This document shows, piece after piece, positions 8,049 through 16,227 of a stretch of DNA of 23,597 nucleotides (position 1 is its first letter; every line of letters starts with the position of its first letter). The notes below the pieces were generated by a model. That model searched no databases, had not been told where the DNA came from, and worked only from the letters and a program-made list of their open reading frames with translations. Made by a program: the position numbers and the translations under genes. This DNA is from GCA-2737665 sp044344795 (GTDB lineage: Bacteria; Bacteroidota; Bacteroidia; Palsa-965), in contig JBIJCF010000043.1 of NCBI GenBank assembly GCA_044344795.1, positions 1 through 23,597 on the forward strand, in the 5' to 3' direction.

Positions 8049-8472
8049 ACATCTTGTTTTTGTATTACGTATTAAAGATACGGAAAATTAATGAAGATCG
8101 AAGTACATTAGTTGAATTATACAAGACATTGATTGTATACTAGAGTAGTTTGCTGAAGTAAATCATCAAATTTTCTAGTTTAGTATTAATTCGTTTTTGT
8201 GGAGGAAATACATCATAGTAATTTAACTAATAACTGCCGCGCAAACTAATTCCGTAAAAATTCATGGATAATTATTATTAACGGATGCGTTGTAGATAAA
8301 AGTTACTTAAAGAAGATTAGGCTATTTTTAGATGTTATGGATGGCTCATATTATAAAAAAATCATCTTGAATTAAGTTTTATCCAATCTGTTGACGCAGT
8401 TAGTTGTGATAAGTCCGCACGGCAATGTTCATCCTGAGATTTGGTTTTGGTCGGTACATACAAATTAGTGAG
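8049..8472. other. Intergenic region without a supported gene
   Basis: About 420 AT-rich bases between the start of the small secreted protein gene and the 3' end of metK. No terminator with a convincing stem and T run, RNA gene or repeat was found. Confidence 0.55.
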
Positions 8473-9606
8473 CTATTGCTTCAGAAAATCTACGATACCT
8501 GCGTCCAGTTGCTCCCATGGAAAACCAGCTCTTCCGAAATGACCATACGAAGCGGTTGGCTCATAGATCGGTCGTTTCAAGCCGAGTTGCTTGATGATTC
8601 CGTTCGGTCGCAAATCAAATGCTTCAAGAATTTTAGGAACCAGTTTCTCTTCGGTAGTTACATTGCTTCCATGCAGGTTAACATACAGAGAAGTGGGTTC
8701 TTCTTTTCCTATTGCATAAGAAATCTGCACTGTGCATCGTTCAGCTAGTCCGGCACCTACAACATGCTTCGCAACATAACGCGCTGCATAGGCCGCAGAG
8801 CGATCAACTTTACTTGGATCTTTTCCGCTGAATGCGCCGCCACCATGTGGGCAACTTCCTCCATAAGTATCAACAATAATCTTACGACCGGTCAGGCCTG
8901 TATCGCCATGTGGTCCGCCGATAGTAAAACTGCCCGAAGGATTGATCAGCAGTTGAGGTGTACTTCCAGGTAGAAACTCTGCAATCACCGGAGCGATCAG
9001 TTCGCGTGTGAGAACTTCTTTTATTTCCTCTTGTGTTACATCTTTTAAATGCTGGCTCGATAATACTACACGTTCCACTGCAACCGGCTTATTGTTTTCA
9101 TACTTCACCGTTACCTGGGATTTCGCATCGGGTTGCAACCACTTGATCTTTCCGCTTTTTCTGAATTCGGCCAATCGTTGTACCAATACGTGAGAGATGG
9201 TAATAGGCAAGGGCATGAGTTCAGCGGTTTCGTTACACGCGTAGCCAAACATCAATCCCTGGTCGCCGGCACCACCCTCAATGACGCTGTTGTTGATCTC
9301 TACGCTTTGCTCGTGTAGTAAATACGTGTAGTTGGCAGTGTGATGATTGAATCCGGATTCATCATTGTTATAGCCGATTTTTTCCAACGTTTCTTTCGCG
9401 ATGTCGATTGCACTTCGTTCGTGTTTCGCGGAAGTTTTCACTTCACCGGCAATAACGAGATGTTGTGTTGTGATCAGACACTCGCACGCCACTTTAGCTT
9501 CCGGATCCTGTTCGAGATACGCATCGAGTATAGCGTCTGAGATTTGATCGGCCACTTTGTCGGGATGACCTTCCGATACTGATTCTGATGTGAATGAATA
9601 GTTCAT
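8473..9606 (-). CDS. metK: S-adenosylmethionine synthase
   Basis: 377 residues, close to the family norm of about 380-400. Catalyses ATP + methionine + water to S-adenosylmethionine, phosphate and diphosphate in the cytoplasm. Recognised from the start FTSESVSEGHPDKVADQISD (ATP-binding His of GHPDK), the GAGDQGLMFGYA signature, the GGPHGDTGLTGRKIIVDTYG block and the P-loop-like GGGAFSGKDPSKVDRSAAY. All core motifs are intact. GC content is higher than in the genes before it. It has its own promoter and a structured leader of about 160 bases (annotated separately), so expression is probably regulated at RNA level. Its product also supplies the methyl donor for the adjacent HsdM. Confidence 0.98.
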   Translation of the reverse strand: MNYSFTSESVSEGHPDKVADQISDAILDAYLEQDPEAKVACECLITTQHLVIAGEVKTSAKHERSAIDIAKETLEKIGYNNDESGFNHHTANYTYLLHEQSVEINNSVIEGGAGDQGLMFGYACNETAELMPLPITISHVLVQRLAEFRKSGKIKWLQPDAKSQVTVKYENNKPVAVERVVLSSQHLKDVTQEEIKEVLTRELIAPVIAEFLPGSTPQLLINPSGSFTIGGPHGDTGLTGRKIIVDTYGGSCPHGGGAFSGKDPSKVDRSAAYAARYVAKHVVGAGLAERCTVQISYAIGKEEPTSLYVNLHGSNVTTEEKLVPKILEAFDLRPNGIIKQLGLKRPIYEPTASYGHFGRAGFPWEQLDAGIVDFLKQ

Positions 9607-9607
9607 A

Positions 9608-9653
9608 GTTTATTGGTTTTGATGAATTACATATTCTTCATCACCAAGTAAAC
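9608..9653 (-). promoter_or_regulatory. Long hairpin directly upstream of the metK start codon
   Basis: Read on the minus strand, GTTTA-C-TTGGT-GATGAA pairs with TTCATC-AAA-ACCAA-TAAAC. This gives 16 base pairs (5+5+6) with a one-base bulge and a three-base bulge and a 10-base loop. The 3' end of the stem lies one base from the ATG, so the ribosome landing site is inside the helix. It could be the expression platform of the leader element at 9703-9767. Confidence 0.6.
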
Positions 9654-9702
9654 AAGAGGAAATTTCAGAGATTGTGTTTGAACTCTTTTGGTCTGAAAAC
9701 CC

Positions 9703-9767
9703 TCATCGCTTTACCACCGTGGCGTTCCACTCGGTTGGTTTCTGCTATTTGCAGAATCTTGATGATT
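9703..9767 (-). ncRNA. Structured metK leader RNA, candidate SAM-responsive element
   Basis: Read on the minus strand from the predicted transcript start, three helices can be drawn. TCATC (9765-9761) pairs with GATGA (9707-9703) as a closing stem. TTCTGC and GCAGAA form a hairpin with an AAATA loop. ACCAACC pairs with GGTGGT (one bulged A) and encloses GTGG-AACG-CCAC. The AAGA after the first closing strand and the CAACC...GGTGGTAAA arrangement recall parts of the S-box (SAM-I) aptamer, but its long GGAGGGACTGG-containing arm is missing. The segment AGAAACC can alternatively pair with the downstream GGGTTTTC, a possible switch. Position upstream of metK fits SAM feedback. The class is uncertain. 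Confidence 0.55.
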
Positions 9768-9773
9768 ATGGTG

Positions 9774-9803
9774 CAAAGGTAGGAGTAGATTTCAGATTCG
9801 CAA
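9774..9803 (-). promoter_or_regulatory. metK promoter (TTG-N19-TACCTTTG)
   Basis: On the minus strand, TTG (9803-9801) is followed after 19 bases by TACCTTTG (9781-9774), a full match to the Bacteroidota -33/-7 consensus TTG and TAnnTTTG. Predicted transcription start is near 9767, exactly at the beginning of the structured leader. Confidence 0.7.
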
Positions 9804-9933
9804 GAAAATTTTTGTTGCAACTTGGTCTGAGATTGTTTTTCGTGTAATAATTCAGCCCGTTCTGTCTCTATTATTTCTGTTGATATCAAGCTCCGAACTC
9901 TGACCTTATATGGCAGGAAAGATTCCCACAATT

Positions 9934-9966
9934 TTGAAAAAAACACGCATTAAAAAGCTACTTTTG
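9934..9966 (+). promoter_or_regulatory. Promoter of the restriction operon
   Basis: TACTTTTG at 9959-9966 matches the -7 consensus TAnnTTTG; a TTG at 9934-9936 precedes it by 22 bases, slightly long for a -33. It lies 31 bases upstream of the XRE gene start, and its last base is the first base of the palindrome at 9966-9977. Confidence 0.5.
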
Positions 9967-9977
9967 ACAAATTTGTC
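9966..9977. promoter_or_regulatory. Palindromic operator candidate (GACAAATTTGTC)
   Basis: A perfect 12-base palindrome placed between the -7 element and the XRE start codon, covering the predicted transcription start. Palindromes at this position are typical operators of autoregulating XRE/controller proteins of restriction systems. The regulator encoded next to it is the likely ligand (inference). Confidence 0.55.
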
Positions 9978-9997
9978 TAAAGAAAAAATCAAGACTG

Positions 9998-10288
9998 ATG
10001 AAATCTGATATTGAGATTGGTAGCTATTTGCAAAATCTCCGGAAGGAACGCAAAATGTCGTTGAGGGAAGTTGCAGATCATGTGGGCATTGATATCTCCA
10101 TGCTCAGTAAAATTGAACATGGGGAAAGACAACTGCAAAGTCACATGATTGCACCGATTGCGGATTTATTTGAAATTGATTACAAGTCAATTCAAATCCA
10201 ATTTATCAATCAGAAAATCTTACAGGAATTTGGAGACGAACCATATTTGAATGAAGCATTACAAATTTTAGCAACCACAAATAAATAA
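9998..10288 (+). CDS. XRE-family HTH regulator of the restriction operon
   Basis: 96 residues. A five-helix XRE/Cro domain spans about residues 8-62, with IGSYLQNLRKERKMSLREVA, DHVGIDISMLSKIEHGERQL and a helix IADLFEIDY. The C-terminal ~30 residues are probably a dimerisation tail. The size and position match controller proteins of restriction-modification systems, which delay restriction and limit nuclease expression. The TAA stop is directly followed by the ATG of hsdR (no gap), so translation is coupled. Likely represses or tunes its own promoter through the palindrome at 9966-9977 (inference from layout). Confidence 0.92.
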   Translation: MKSDIEIGSYLQNLRKERKMSLREVADHVGIDISMLSKIEHGERQLQSHMIAPIADLFEIDYKSIQIQFINQKILQEFGDEPYLNEALQILATTNK

Positions 10289-13200
10289 ATGGCTTTCAAC
10301 GAAAACTCAAGAGTTAAAATACCCACCATACTGCATCTATGTAGCTTGGGGTATGAGTATTTGCCATTGTCAAAGGCCAAATGGGATATTAGTACAAACA
10401 TTTTTACTGAAATTTTTGAAGAGAATATCAAACGGCTTAATCCAAATATGGAAGGAGCTGATTTCAAAATACTATTAGAGAACATCAACCTTGCCCTTGA
10501 CAATGAAGATCTCGGAAAGAGCTTTTACGAAATGCTCATCAATACTTCCGGACACACGCTTATTGACTTTGAGAATTTCAGCAACAATAAATTACATGTC
10601 ATTACTGAATTACCCTGTATAAATGGAGATGAGGAATTTAGGCCTGATATAACACTTCTAATAAATGGGCTTCCATTGGTTTTTATTGAAGTAAAGAAAC
10701 CCAATAATCTCGATGGTATTCAGGCTGAATACAAACGCATACAATCACGATTCAAGAATAAGAAGTTTCGTAAGTTCATTAATATCACGCAGCTAATGGT
10801 GTTTTCCAATAACATGGAATATGCCGATGATGGATCTCAACCTCTGCAAGGAGCTTTCTATGCAACTACTGCATACGGTGATGTGAAGTTCAACTATTTC
10901 CGAGAGGAGCATTCATTCGATCTTAGTCTATTGCTAAATGCGGTACCAGAAGAAACTGAAACAGATATTCTGAAGGACAACAATTTGGTTAGCATAAAAA
11001 ACTCGCAGGAGTTTTTAACTAATAAACAACCCAATACCCCAACTAACCGGATTTGCACTTCGCTCTTTCAACCTGAAAGGCTCTCTTTCATGTTGCAATA
11101 TGCCATTGCTTATGTGAAATCTGACAAGGGGCTCGAAAAACATGTAATGCGCTACCCTCAGATATTTGCTACCAAAGCAATTGAGCGGAAGCTGGATGAA
11201 GGTGTTAAGAAAGGAATTATTTGGCACACACAAGGAAGTGGTAAAACGGCTTTAACTTATTACAATGTAAAATACCTTACTCACTATTTCAGAGACCGAA
11301 ACATCGTTCCTAAATTTTATTTTATTGTAGATAGGCTAGATTTATTGATTCAAGCAGGTCGAGAGTTCAAGAGTCGTGGATTGGTAGTTCACAATATCAA
11401 TTCTCGTGACGAGTTTGTAAGAGATCTAAAGAAAACAACTGCTCTTCATAACAGTTCCGGTAAGCCGGAAATAACAGTCGTAAACATTCAAAAATTCAAA
11501 GAAGATCGCGATGTTGTAAGTCGCAACGATTACCAGATAAACATTCAAAGAGTTTATTTCCTTGATGAAGTACATCGGAGTTACAATCCCAAAGGTAGTT
11601 TCCTTGCCAACCTGAATGAATCAGACACTAATGCAATAAAAATTGGTCTCACCGGTACTCCACTTTTGGGTACTGACTATAATTCAAAATCACTATTCGG
11701 AGATTACATTCACAAATACTACTATAATGCCTCTATTGCGGACGGATATACGCTCAGGCTTATTCGTGAAGAAATTGAAACAAGCTACAAGTTCAAATTG
11801 AAAAAGGCCTTAGAGGAAATTGATATTTTGAAAGGCCAGGGTGACAGGAAAGTAGTATATGCTCATCCCAAATTTGTAGAGCCACTTTTGGATTATATCA
11901 TAAGTGATTTTGAAAAGTCGCGAATTACCATGAATGATAGCTCCATTGGTGCTATGGTGATTTGTGATTCTTCCGAGCAGGCCGAAAGATTAAAGGAGAT
12001 ATTTGATGCCAAGTATGCTGTTTCAAACCTCCCCAATATGGCTATGGCTGCTGAACCAGGTGTATCATACGGTGCTGTGCAGAAGGAACTATGTAAGGTT
12101 CATTCGTCAGCTCTTATTCTACATGATGCCGGAACAAAGGATGATAGAGAAACACTAATCGAAGATTTCAAAAATGGTAAGATTGATATACTATTTGTTT
12201 ACAACATGCTACTTACAGGCTTTGATGCTCCACGCCTTAAAAAGCTCTATGTAACTCGAATCATCAAAGCTCATAATCTATTACAAGCCCTTACTCGTGT
12301 AAATCGCACCTATAAGAATTTCAAATACGGATATGTAGTTGATTTTGCCGATATACAGCGAGAATTCGATAAAACCAATCGCGATTATTTTAATGAGCTG
12401 CAAAATGAATTGGGTGATGAGATGCAGCACTACTCTAATCTTTTTAAGTCGAAGGAGGAAATTGATCAGGATATTAGAACGATCAAGGATGTACTTTTTC
12501 GATATGATACAGCTAATGCAGAGATTTTCTCGCAGCAGATTTCACAAATCAGTGACAAGAAAACAATGCTTGAATTGACTAAGGCTTTGAACAACGCTAA
12601 GGACTTGTATAACCTTATTCGTTTATCAGGCCATTACGAAATGCTTGATAAATTAGATTTTCAGAAGATTACACTACTTGCTAGAGAAGCAAACAATCAT
12701 CTTGCTTTAATCAACACCAAAGAAGCGTTAGAAAATAATGTGGACACAACCAACTTATTGAATGTAGCCCTGGAGGATGTGGTGTTTGCCTTTACAAAGC
12801 TAAAGGAAGAAGAAATGATTATTGCCGACAAACTAAAGAACACCCTTCAAAAGACAAGGGAAATGCTTGGGGGCAATTTCGACCAACATGATCCGATATT
12901 TATTTCATTGAAAGAGGAGCTCGAGCGTTTATTCAAAAAGAAGAATCTGAGCGAGGTTACCAAGGAGGAAATGGAAGCCAATATCAAGGAGCTGGAGAAA
13001 ATCTACGATGAAGCAAAGGAATTGGAGCGCAAAAATCAATTGCTGAAAGCGAAATACGATAACGATGCCAAATACGCACGCTTACACAAGCGATTAATGG
13101 AAAAGGATCCATTGACTGATAGTGAAAGCAAACTTTTCGAGGCCTTGCAAAGTTTGAAGAAAGAGGTAGATGCCCAAATACTTCAAAATGCCAATGTGCT

Positions 13201-13357
13201 GGAGAATGAGAGCTTCGTTGAAAAAATGATATTGCGCTTAGTTATCAGCCAGCTCAAAAACAAATTCGATTTGCCTTTAGATGCAGATCGTTCACAAGCC
13301 ATAAATCACTTAATAGTAAAAGAATACATGAACGAGTATTACGGTCGTGTAGCATAG
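10289..13357 (+). CDS. hsdR: Type I restriction endonuclease, R (motor/nuclease) subunit
   Basis: 1022 residues, the usual size. An N-terminal PD-(D/E)xK nuclease has RPDITLLING then FIEVKKP (Asp120, Glu134, Lys136). The SF2 translocase follows: motif I GSGKT at 316-320, Walker B DEVH at 426-429, motif III GLTGTP near 454-459, and motif VI QALTRVNRTYK near 666-676. The C-terminal third is helical and coiled-coil rich (EEEMIIADKLKNTL..., EMEANIKELEKIYDEAKELE) and probably docks on the methylase core. Translocates DNA using ATP and cuts far from an unmethylated target. Second gene of the operon; 7 bases separate it from hsdM. All key motifs appear intact. Confidence 0.96.
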   Translation: MAFNENSRVKIPTILHLCSLGYEYLPLSKAKWDISTNIFTEIFEENIKRLNPNMEGADFKILLENINLALDNEDLGKSFYEMLINTSGHTLIDFENFSNNKLHVITELPCINGDEEFRPDITLLINGLPLVFIEVKKPNNLDGIQAEYKRIQSRFKNKKFRKFINITQLMVFSNNMEYADDGSQPLQGAFYATTAYGDVKFNYFREEHSFDLSLLLNAVPEETETDILKDNNLVSIKNSQEFLTNKQPNTPTNRICTSLFQPERLSFMLQYAIAYVKSDKGLEKHVMRYPQIFATKAIERKLDEGVKKGIIWHTQGSGKTALTYYNVKYLTHYFRDRNIVPKFYFIVDRLDLLIQAGREFKSRGLVVHNINSRDEFVRDLKKTTALHNSSGKPEITVVNIQKFKEDRDVVSRNDYQINIQRVYFLDEVHRSYNPKGSFLANLNESDTNAIKIGLTGTPLLGTDYNSKSLFGDYIHKYYYNASIADGYTLRLIREEIETSYKFKLKKALEEIDILKGQGDRKVVYAHPKFVEPLLDYIISDFEKSRITMNDSSIGAMVICDSSEQAERLKEIFDAKYAVSNLPNMAMAAEPGVSYGAVQKELCKVHSSALILHDAGTKDDRETLIEDFKNGKIDILFVYNMLLTGFDAPRLKKLYVTRIIKAHNLLQALTRVNRTYKNFKYGYVVDFADIQREFDKTNRDYFNELQNELGDEMQHYSNLFKSKEEIDQDIRTIKDVLFRYDTANAEIFSQQISQISDKKTMLELTKALNNAKDLYNLIRLSGHYEMLDKLDFQKITLLAREANNHLALINTKEALENNVDTTNLLNVALEDVVFAFTKLKEEEMIIADKLKNTLQKTREMLGGNFDQHDPIFISLKEELERLFKKKNLSEVTKEEMEANIKELEKIYDEAKELERKNQLLKAKYDNDAKYARLHKRLMEKDPLTDSESKLFEALQSLKKEVDAQILQNANVLENESFVEKMILRLVISQLKNKFDLPLDADRSQAINHLIVKEYMNEYYGRVA

Positions 13358-13364
13358 CAACAGT

Positions 13365-14990
13365 ATGAACAGAACATTAGAATTTGAGAGAAACACCAAA
13401 GCCCTGATTGACGACTTAAAAAGCGTATGCGCCAATTATGGTTTGGGAAATGATGGCAATGAGTTTAAGATTATTACTCAGATATTCCTGTATAAATTCT
13501 TAAACGACAAGTTTGCCTTTGAGGTAAAGCAGCTGGATAGCAAATTGGCAAAAGCTGAAAGTTGGGAAGCTGCAATCAAAAAATATAAGAAATCGGAATA
13601 CGAAATGCTATTGATGCAGTTGAGTGAAAGCACTGCCCGATTGAAGCCGGAGCATTTCATTTCCTATTTGTTTGAGAATCAAAATCAGCCAAAGTTTGCT
13701 GAGCTATTTGATAGCACCTTAACGGATATTGCAAAAGAAAACAGCGACATCTTCTCTGTAAAAACAGACGGTGGTGAGAAAATCATGCTCTTTGAAAACC
13801 TAAGCCGTTATGTAATTGATAAGCGAGATGAATTTTGCAAAGCTATAGTGAATAAACTGGTGCACTTTTCATTTGAGCACATCTTCGATGAAAAGTTTGA
13901 TTTTTATGCGACAATTTTCGAATACCTAATTAAGGACTATAATACCAATAGCGGTGGAAAGTATGCAGAGTATTTTACTCCTCATGCAGTAGCTAAAATC
14001 ATGGCATCTTGCCTGGTAACAGAAAAGGTTAAGAATGCAACTTGTTACGATCCTTCCGCAGGTTCAGGCACATTATTGATGAACCTGGCGCATGCAATCG
14101 GCGAGGATAAGTGCACCATTTACTCCCAGGACATCTCTCAAAAATCATCAAACCTATTGCGTTTGAATTTGATTCTGAACAACCTGGTTCATTCCATTCC
14201 TAACATAGTAAAGGGCAATACGCTGCTTGATCCTTATCACAGGGAAAAGGACGGAAAACTAAAGAAATTCGATTTCATTGTTTCTAACCCACCTTTTAAG
14301 TTAGACTTTAGTGATTTTGTAGAGGACTTGAAAACAAAAGAGAATCATGAGCGGTTTTTTGCGGGTATGCCTAATGTTCCAAAGGCAAAACCTGAAGGCA
14401 TGGCTATTTATCCTGTATTCATTCAACACATTATGTTTTGCTTGGCTGAAAAAGGACGAGCTGCTATTGTCGTCCCAACAGGATTTATTACAGCGCAAAG
14501 CGGCATAGAAAAGAAAATCAGGGAGCGCTTGGTAGAAAAGAAAATGTTGCGCGGTGTAATCAGTATGCCGAGTAACATCTTTGCTACTACCGGAACCAAC
14601 GTAAGTATTCTTTTCTTGGATAAAGCAAATACCAAAGGGGATATTGTTTTAATGGATGCTTCTAAATTGGGTGAAACAGTTAAAGATGGCAAGAACCAAA
14701 AGACCGTTTTACGCAGAGATGAAGAAGATAAAATCATTAACACATTCAACGAACACAAAGCTGTTGAGGATTTTAGTGTAGTCGTTAGCTATGAGCAAAT
14801 AGCGGAAAAAAATTACAGTTTTAGTGCCGGGCAATACTTTGATGTCAAAATTGAATACATGGACATCACACAAGAAGAATTTGCAGCCAAAATGAAATCC
14901 TTCCAGTCGAACCTGGATAGCATGTTTGCGGAATCAAGGAATTTAGAAAAAGAAATTCAGCAACAATTAAAACGGTTGAATTATGAATAG
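13365..14990 (+). CDS. hsdM: Type I DNA adenine methyltransferase, M subunit
   Basis: 541 residues, the usual length. An N-terminal helical HsdM domain (about 1-170) is followed by the N6-adenine methyltransferase core. The SAM-binding motif DPSAGSGT is at 229-236 and the catalytic motif IV NPPF at 308-311. TYFTPHAVAKIM-type sequence (AEYFTPHAVAKIMAS) before motif I is typical of type I enzymes. The C-terminal helix (EEFAAKMKSFQSNLDSMFAE...) probably contacts HsdS. Two M subunits with one HsdS methylate the bipartite target. The end overlaps the hsdS start by 8 bases, so the two are translated together. Confidence 0.97.
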   Translation: MNRTLEFERNTKALIDDLKSVCANYGLGNDGNEFKIITQIFLYKFLNDKFAFEVKQLDSKLAKAESWEAAIKKYKKSEYEMLLMQLSESTARLKPEHFISYLFENQNQPKFAELFDSTLTDIAKENSDIFSVKTDGGEKIMLFENLSRYVIDKRDEFCKAIVNKLVHFSFEHIFDEKFDFYATIFEYLIKDYNTNSGGKYAEYFTPHAVAKIMASCLVTEKVKNATCYDPSAGSGTLLMNLAHAIGEDKCTIYSQDISQKSSNLLRLNLILNNLVHSIPNIVKGNTLLDPYHREKDGKLKKFDFIVSNPPFKLDFSDFVEDLKTKENHERFFAGMPNVPKAKPEGMAIYPVFIQHIMFCLAEKGRAAIVVPTGFITAQSGIEKKIRERLVEKKMLRGVISMPSNIFATTGTNVSILFLDKANTKGDIVLMDASKLGETVKDGKNQKTVLRRDEEDKIINTFNEHKAVEDFSVVVSYEQIAEKNYSFSAGQYFDVKIEYMDITQEEFAAKMKSFQSNLDSMFAESRNLEKEIQQQLKRLNYE

Positions 14991-16218
14991 GGAATGGATT
15001 AAGCTATCCGATACTTTTCAAAAAGTAATTGATTACAGAGGTAAAACACCTAAAAAACTCGGTTTCGAATGGGAAGAATCAGGATATCGTGCCTTGTCTG
15101 CATTAAATATTAAAACTCATGGTTTAGAAAATACCTCCTCGATTAAATACGCTAGCCAAGAGCTTTATGATAAATGGATGAAAGAAGAGGTTAAAAGAGG
15201 AGATATTCTTTTAACATCAGAAGCTCCAGCTGGGCAAGTGATGGTTTGGGATAGTAATGAAAAAATAGTTTTAAGTCAGAGATTATTTGCAATTAGACTA
15301 AAGGCCGATTACGATAATTATTTTGTTAAATATTATTTACAGTCTGATACAGGCCAAAAAGAGATCCATAAGAACACTTCGGGTAGCACTGTTTTTGGAA
15401 TCTCAGCGAAAATGTTCGACCTAATTAATGTTCCAAAGTTTAGAAAAGACCAGCAAGAGTCAATTGGAAAGTGCTTAAGGGTTCTTGATTCCAAAATCGA
15501 ACTCAACAACCGCATCAATGTCGAGTTAGAAGCAATGGCCAAGACCATTTACGATTATTGGTTTGTGCAGTTTGATTTTCCTGATAAAAACGGAAAGCCC
15601 TACAAAAGCTCCGGTGGTAAAATGGTCTGGAATGAGGAGTTGAAAAAGGAGATACCAGAGGGATGGATTTCTGCTGAACTAAAGGATATTGCTAATATTA
15701 CAATGGGTCAATCGCCTCCTGGAGAATCTTACAATCAAAATGGAGAGGGGGTCGTGTTTTACCAGGGATGTACTGATTTTGGATCACGCTTCCCATCGAT
15801 AAGACAATATACTACTGATCCATCGAGATATGCTAAACCAGGCGACATATTATTAAGTGTCCGTGCGCCTGTTGGAACGATGAACATTTCAATAACTGAA
15901 TGCTGCATTGGTCGTGGTTTGGCTGCTTTAAACAGTAAAGATAATTGTACGCCATTTCTATTTGAGGTGCTTCGTAACCTCAAGCAAGTATTCGATAGAA
16001 GAAATACCGATGGAACAACATTTGGTGCTATAACAAAAGACGACTTGTTCACTTTAAAAGTTGTAAAGCCAACGGAAAAAGTATTAAATGAATTTAGTTT
16101 GATTTTCCAGCCAGTTTTTGAAAAGCAAAATACCATCGCTTTGGAAAATGATAAATTATCTGAACTTCGAGATTGGCTCTTGCCAATGCTTATGAATGGC
16201 CAGGTTAAGGTTAATTAA
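14983..16218 (+). CDS. hsdS: Type I specificity subunit with two target-recognition domains
   Basis: 411 residues. The first target-recognition domain spans about 1-150 (WIKLSDTFQKVIDYRGKTPK...GDILLTSEAPAGQVMVWD). A conserved central coiled coil lies at about 155-205 (DQQESIGKCLRVLDSKIELNNRINVELEAMAKTIYDYWF). The second domain spans about 226-360 (PEGWISAELKDIANITMGQSPPGESY...GDILLSVRAPVGTMNIS). A distal coiled coil ends LSELRDWLLPMLMNGQVKV. The two domains differ, so the target should be an asymmetric bipartite site, whose sequence cannot be predicted here. No tandem repeats that would hint at phase-variable spacing, and no inverted hsdS copy, were seen in the window. Confidence 0.96.
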   Translation: MNREWIKLSDTFQKVIDYRGKTPKKLGFEWEESGYRALSALNIKTHGLENTSSIKYASQELYDKWMKEEVKRGDILLTSEAPAGQVMVWDSNEKIVLSQRLFAIRLKADYDNYFVKYYLQSDTGQKEIHKNTSGSTVFGISAKMFDLINVPKFRKDQQESIGKCLRVLDSKIELNNRINVELEAMAKTIYDYWFVQFDFPDKNGKPYKSSGGKMVWNEELKKEIPEGWISAELKDIANITMGQSPPGESYNQNGEGVVFYQGCTDFGSRFPSIRQYTTDPSRYAKPGDILLSVRAPVGTMNISITECCIGRGLAALNSKDNCTPFLFEVLRNLKQVFDRRNTDGTTFGAITKDDLFTLKVVKPTEKVLNEFSLIFQPVFEKQNTIALENDKLSELRDWLLPMLMNGQVKVN

Positions 16219-16227
16219 TTTGAAAAT

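Noticed and set aside
8425..9540. Several plus-strand frames opposite metK
   Set aside because: They are antisense to a clearly conserved enzyme and show no motifs of their own.
9665..9946. 93-codon minus-strand frame in the metK leader
   Set aside because: It runs through the metK promoter and the structured leader; the RNA structure explains the region better than a protein.
14983..16218. Phase-variable or shuffling hsdS
   Set aside because: There is one hsdS only, without inverted partial copies, homopolymer tracts or a recombinase beside it in the operon.
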